Assembly: GCA_965653565.1 (NCBI GenBank) | Contig: CBFHAI010000053.1 | Location: 1-32,034 of the forward strand | Direction: 5' to 3' | Origin: JALCLA01 sp965653565 | GTDB lineage: Bacteria; Pseudomonadota; Gammaproteobacteria; Xanthomonadales; Xanthomonadaceae | Length of the DNA: 32,034 nt | Shown here: positions 31,994 through 32,034 of the stretch, piece after piece | Layout of the letters: every line of letters starts with the position of its first letter | Position numbering within the stretch: position 1 is the first letter of the stretch | Position numbers and translations under genes: made by a program | Notes under the pieces: generated by a model | Seen by the model: the letters and a program-made list of their open reading frames with translations, nothing else | Databases searched by the model: none | What the model was told of the DNA's origin: nothing

Positions 31994-32034
31994 ATTCCCG
32001 ATTCCCGATTCCCGATTCCCGATTCCCGATTCCC
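31972..32034. repeat. Tandem repeat of a 7-bp unit (GATTCCC)
   Basis: Nine consecutive 7-bp units run from 31972 to the window edge. Eight are exact GATTCCC and the second is GTTTCCC. The array continues beyond the window, so the full copy number is unknown. It shares its left end with the inverted repeat. No reading frame crosses it within the window. Confidence 0.95.

Noticed and set aside
31972..32034. Possible CRISPR array
   Set aside because: The units are only 7 bp and contiguous, with no spacers, and no cas gene is present.

Overview
The window is about 32 kb of GC-rich chromosomal DNA from a gammaproteobacterium, most likely of the order Lysobacterales (Xanthomonadales). I infer this from gene content and style: a pdhA-pdhB-pdhC set with an N-terminally lipoylated E2, tryptophan 2,3-dioxygenase, a long-form TrpRS, CoaX, a PhoP/PhoQ pair preceded by a PepSY-like gene, CtlX, and dispersed repeats built on ATTCCCGCnTTCGCGGGAAT and GGGAATCGGGAATC. 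No phage, plasmid, insertion sequence or CRISPR array is visible. Almost all the DNA is coding and nearly every gene can be assigned to a family.

Layout. 1-367: dispersed repeats and a bidirectional terminator. 368-3008 (minus): a POT-family peptide transporter and tryptophan 2,3-dioxygenase. 3120-7053 (plus): E1alpha, E1beta and E2 of a 2-oxoacid dehydrogenase plus a small VOC protein. 7061-8736 (minus): a small membrane protein translationally coupled to trpS. 8823-8976: a large inverted repeat. 8995-16119 (minus): a signalling operon of a giant multi-PAS/GAF histidine kinase, a CheY-like regulator and a REC-PAS-LOV-GGDEF-EAL protein, predicted to tie phosphorelay and blue light to cyclic di-GMP breakdown. 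16260-17276: an unknown secreted protein and an entericidin-like lipoprotein, converging on a 13-bp hairpin. 17377-18753 (minus): arginase and a stand-alone Hpt protein. 18874-23799 (minus): fatty-acid kinase FakA-FakB fusion, plsY, birA, coaX, a SPOR-like protein and tRNA-Thr(TGT), most genes overlapping or closely spaced. 24037-25226 (plus): a tiny secreted protein and an MtfA peptidase, each preceded by a similar ECF-sigma-like promoter. 25287-27939 (minus): PepSY-like protein, phoP, phoQ. 28074-29998 (minus): ctlX and dusA. 30083-31797: a CmoB-like methyltransferase, a GNAT acetyltransferase and a Gly/Val-rich membrane protein. 31916-32034: an inverted repeat running into a 7-bp tandem repeat that leaves the window.

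The two most interesting systems are (1) a single polypeptide joining the FakA kinase and the FakB fatty-acid-binding protein immediately upstream of plsY, which would make acyl-phosphate and hand it to the acyltransferase that uses it, with the FakB-docking domain of FakA replaced by FakB itself; and (2) a LOV photoreceptor that keeps the flavin-reactive Cys and both flavin-contacting Asn but carries Leu in place of the signalling Gln, inside a cyclic di-GMP phosphodiesterase operon. A third is a 155-bp element with 24-bp inverted ends sitting in frame inside the E2 linker.
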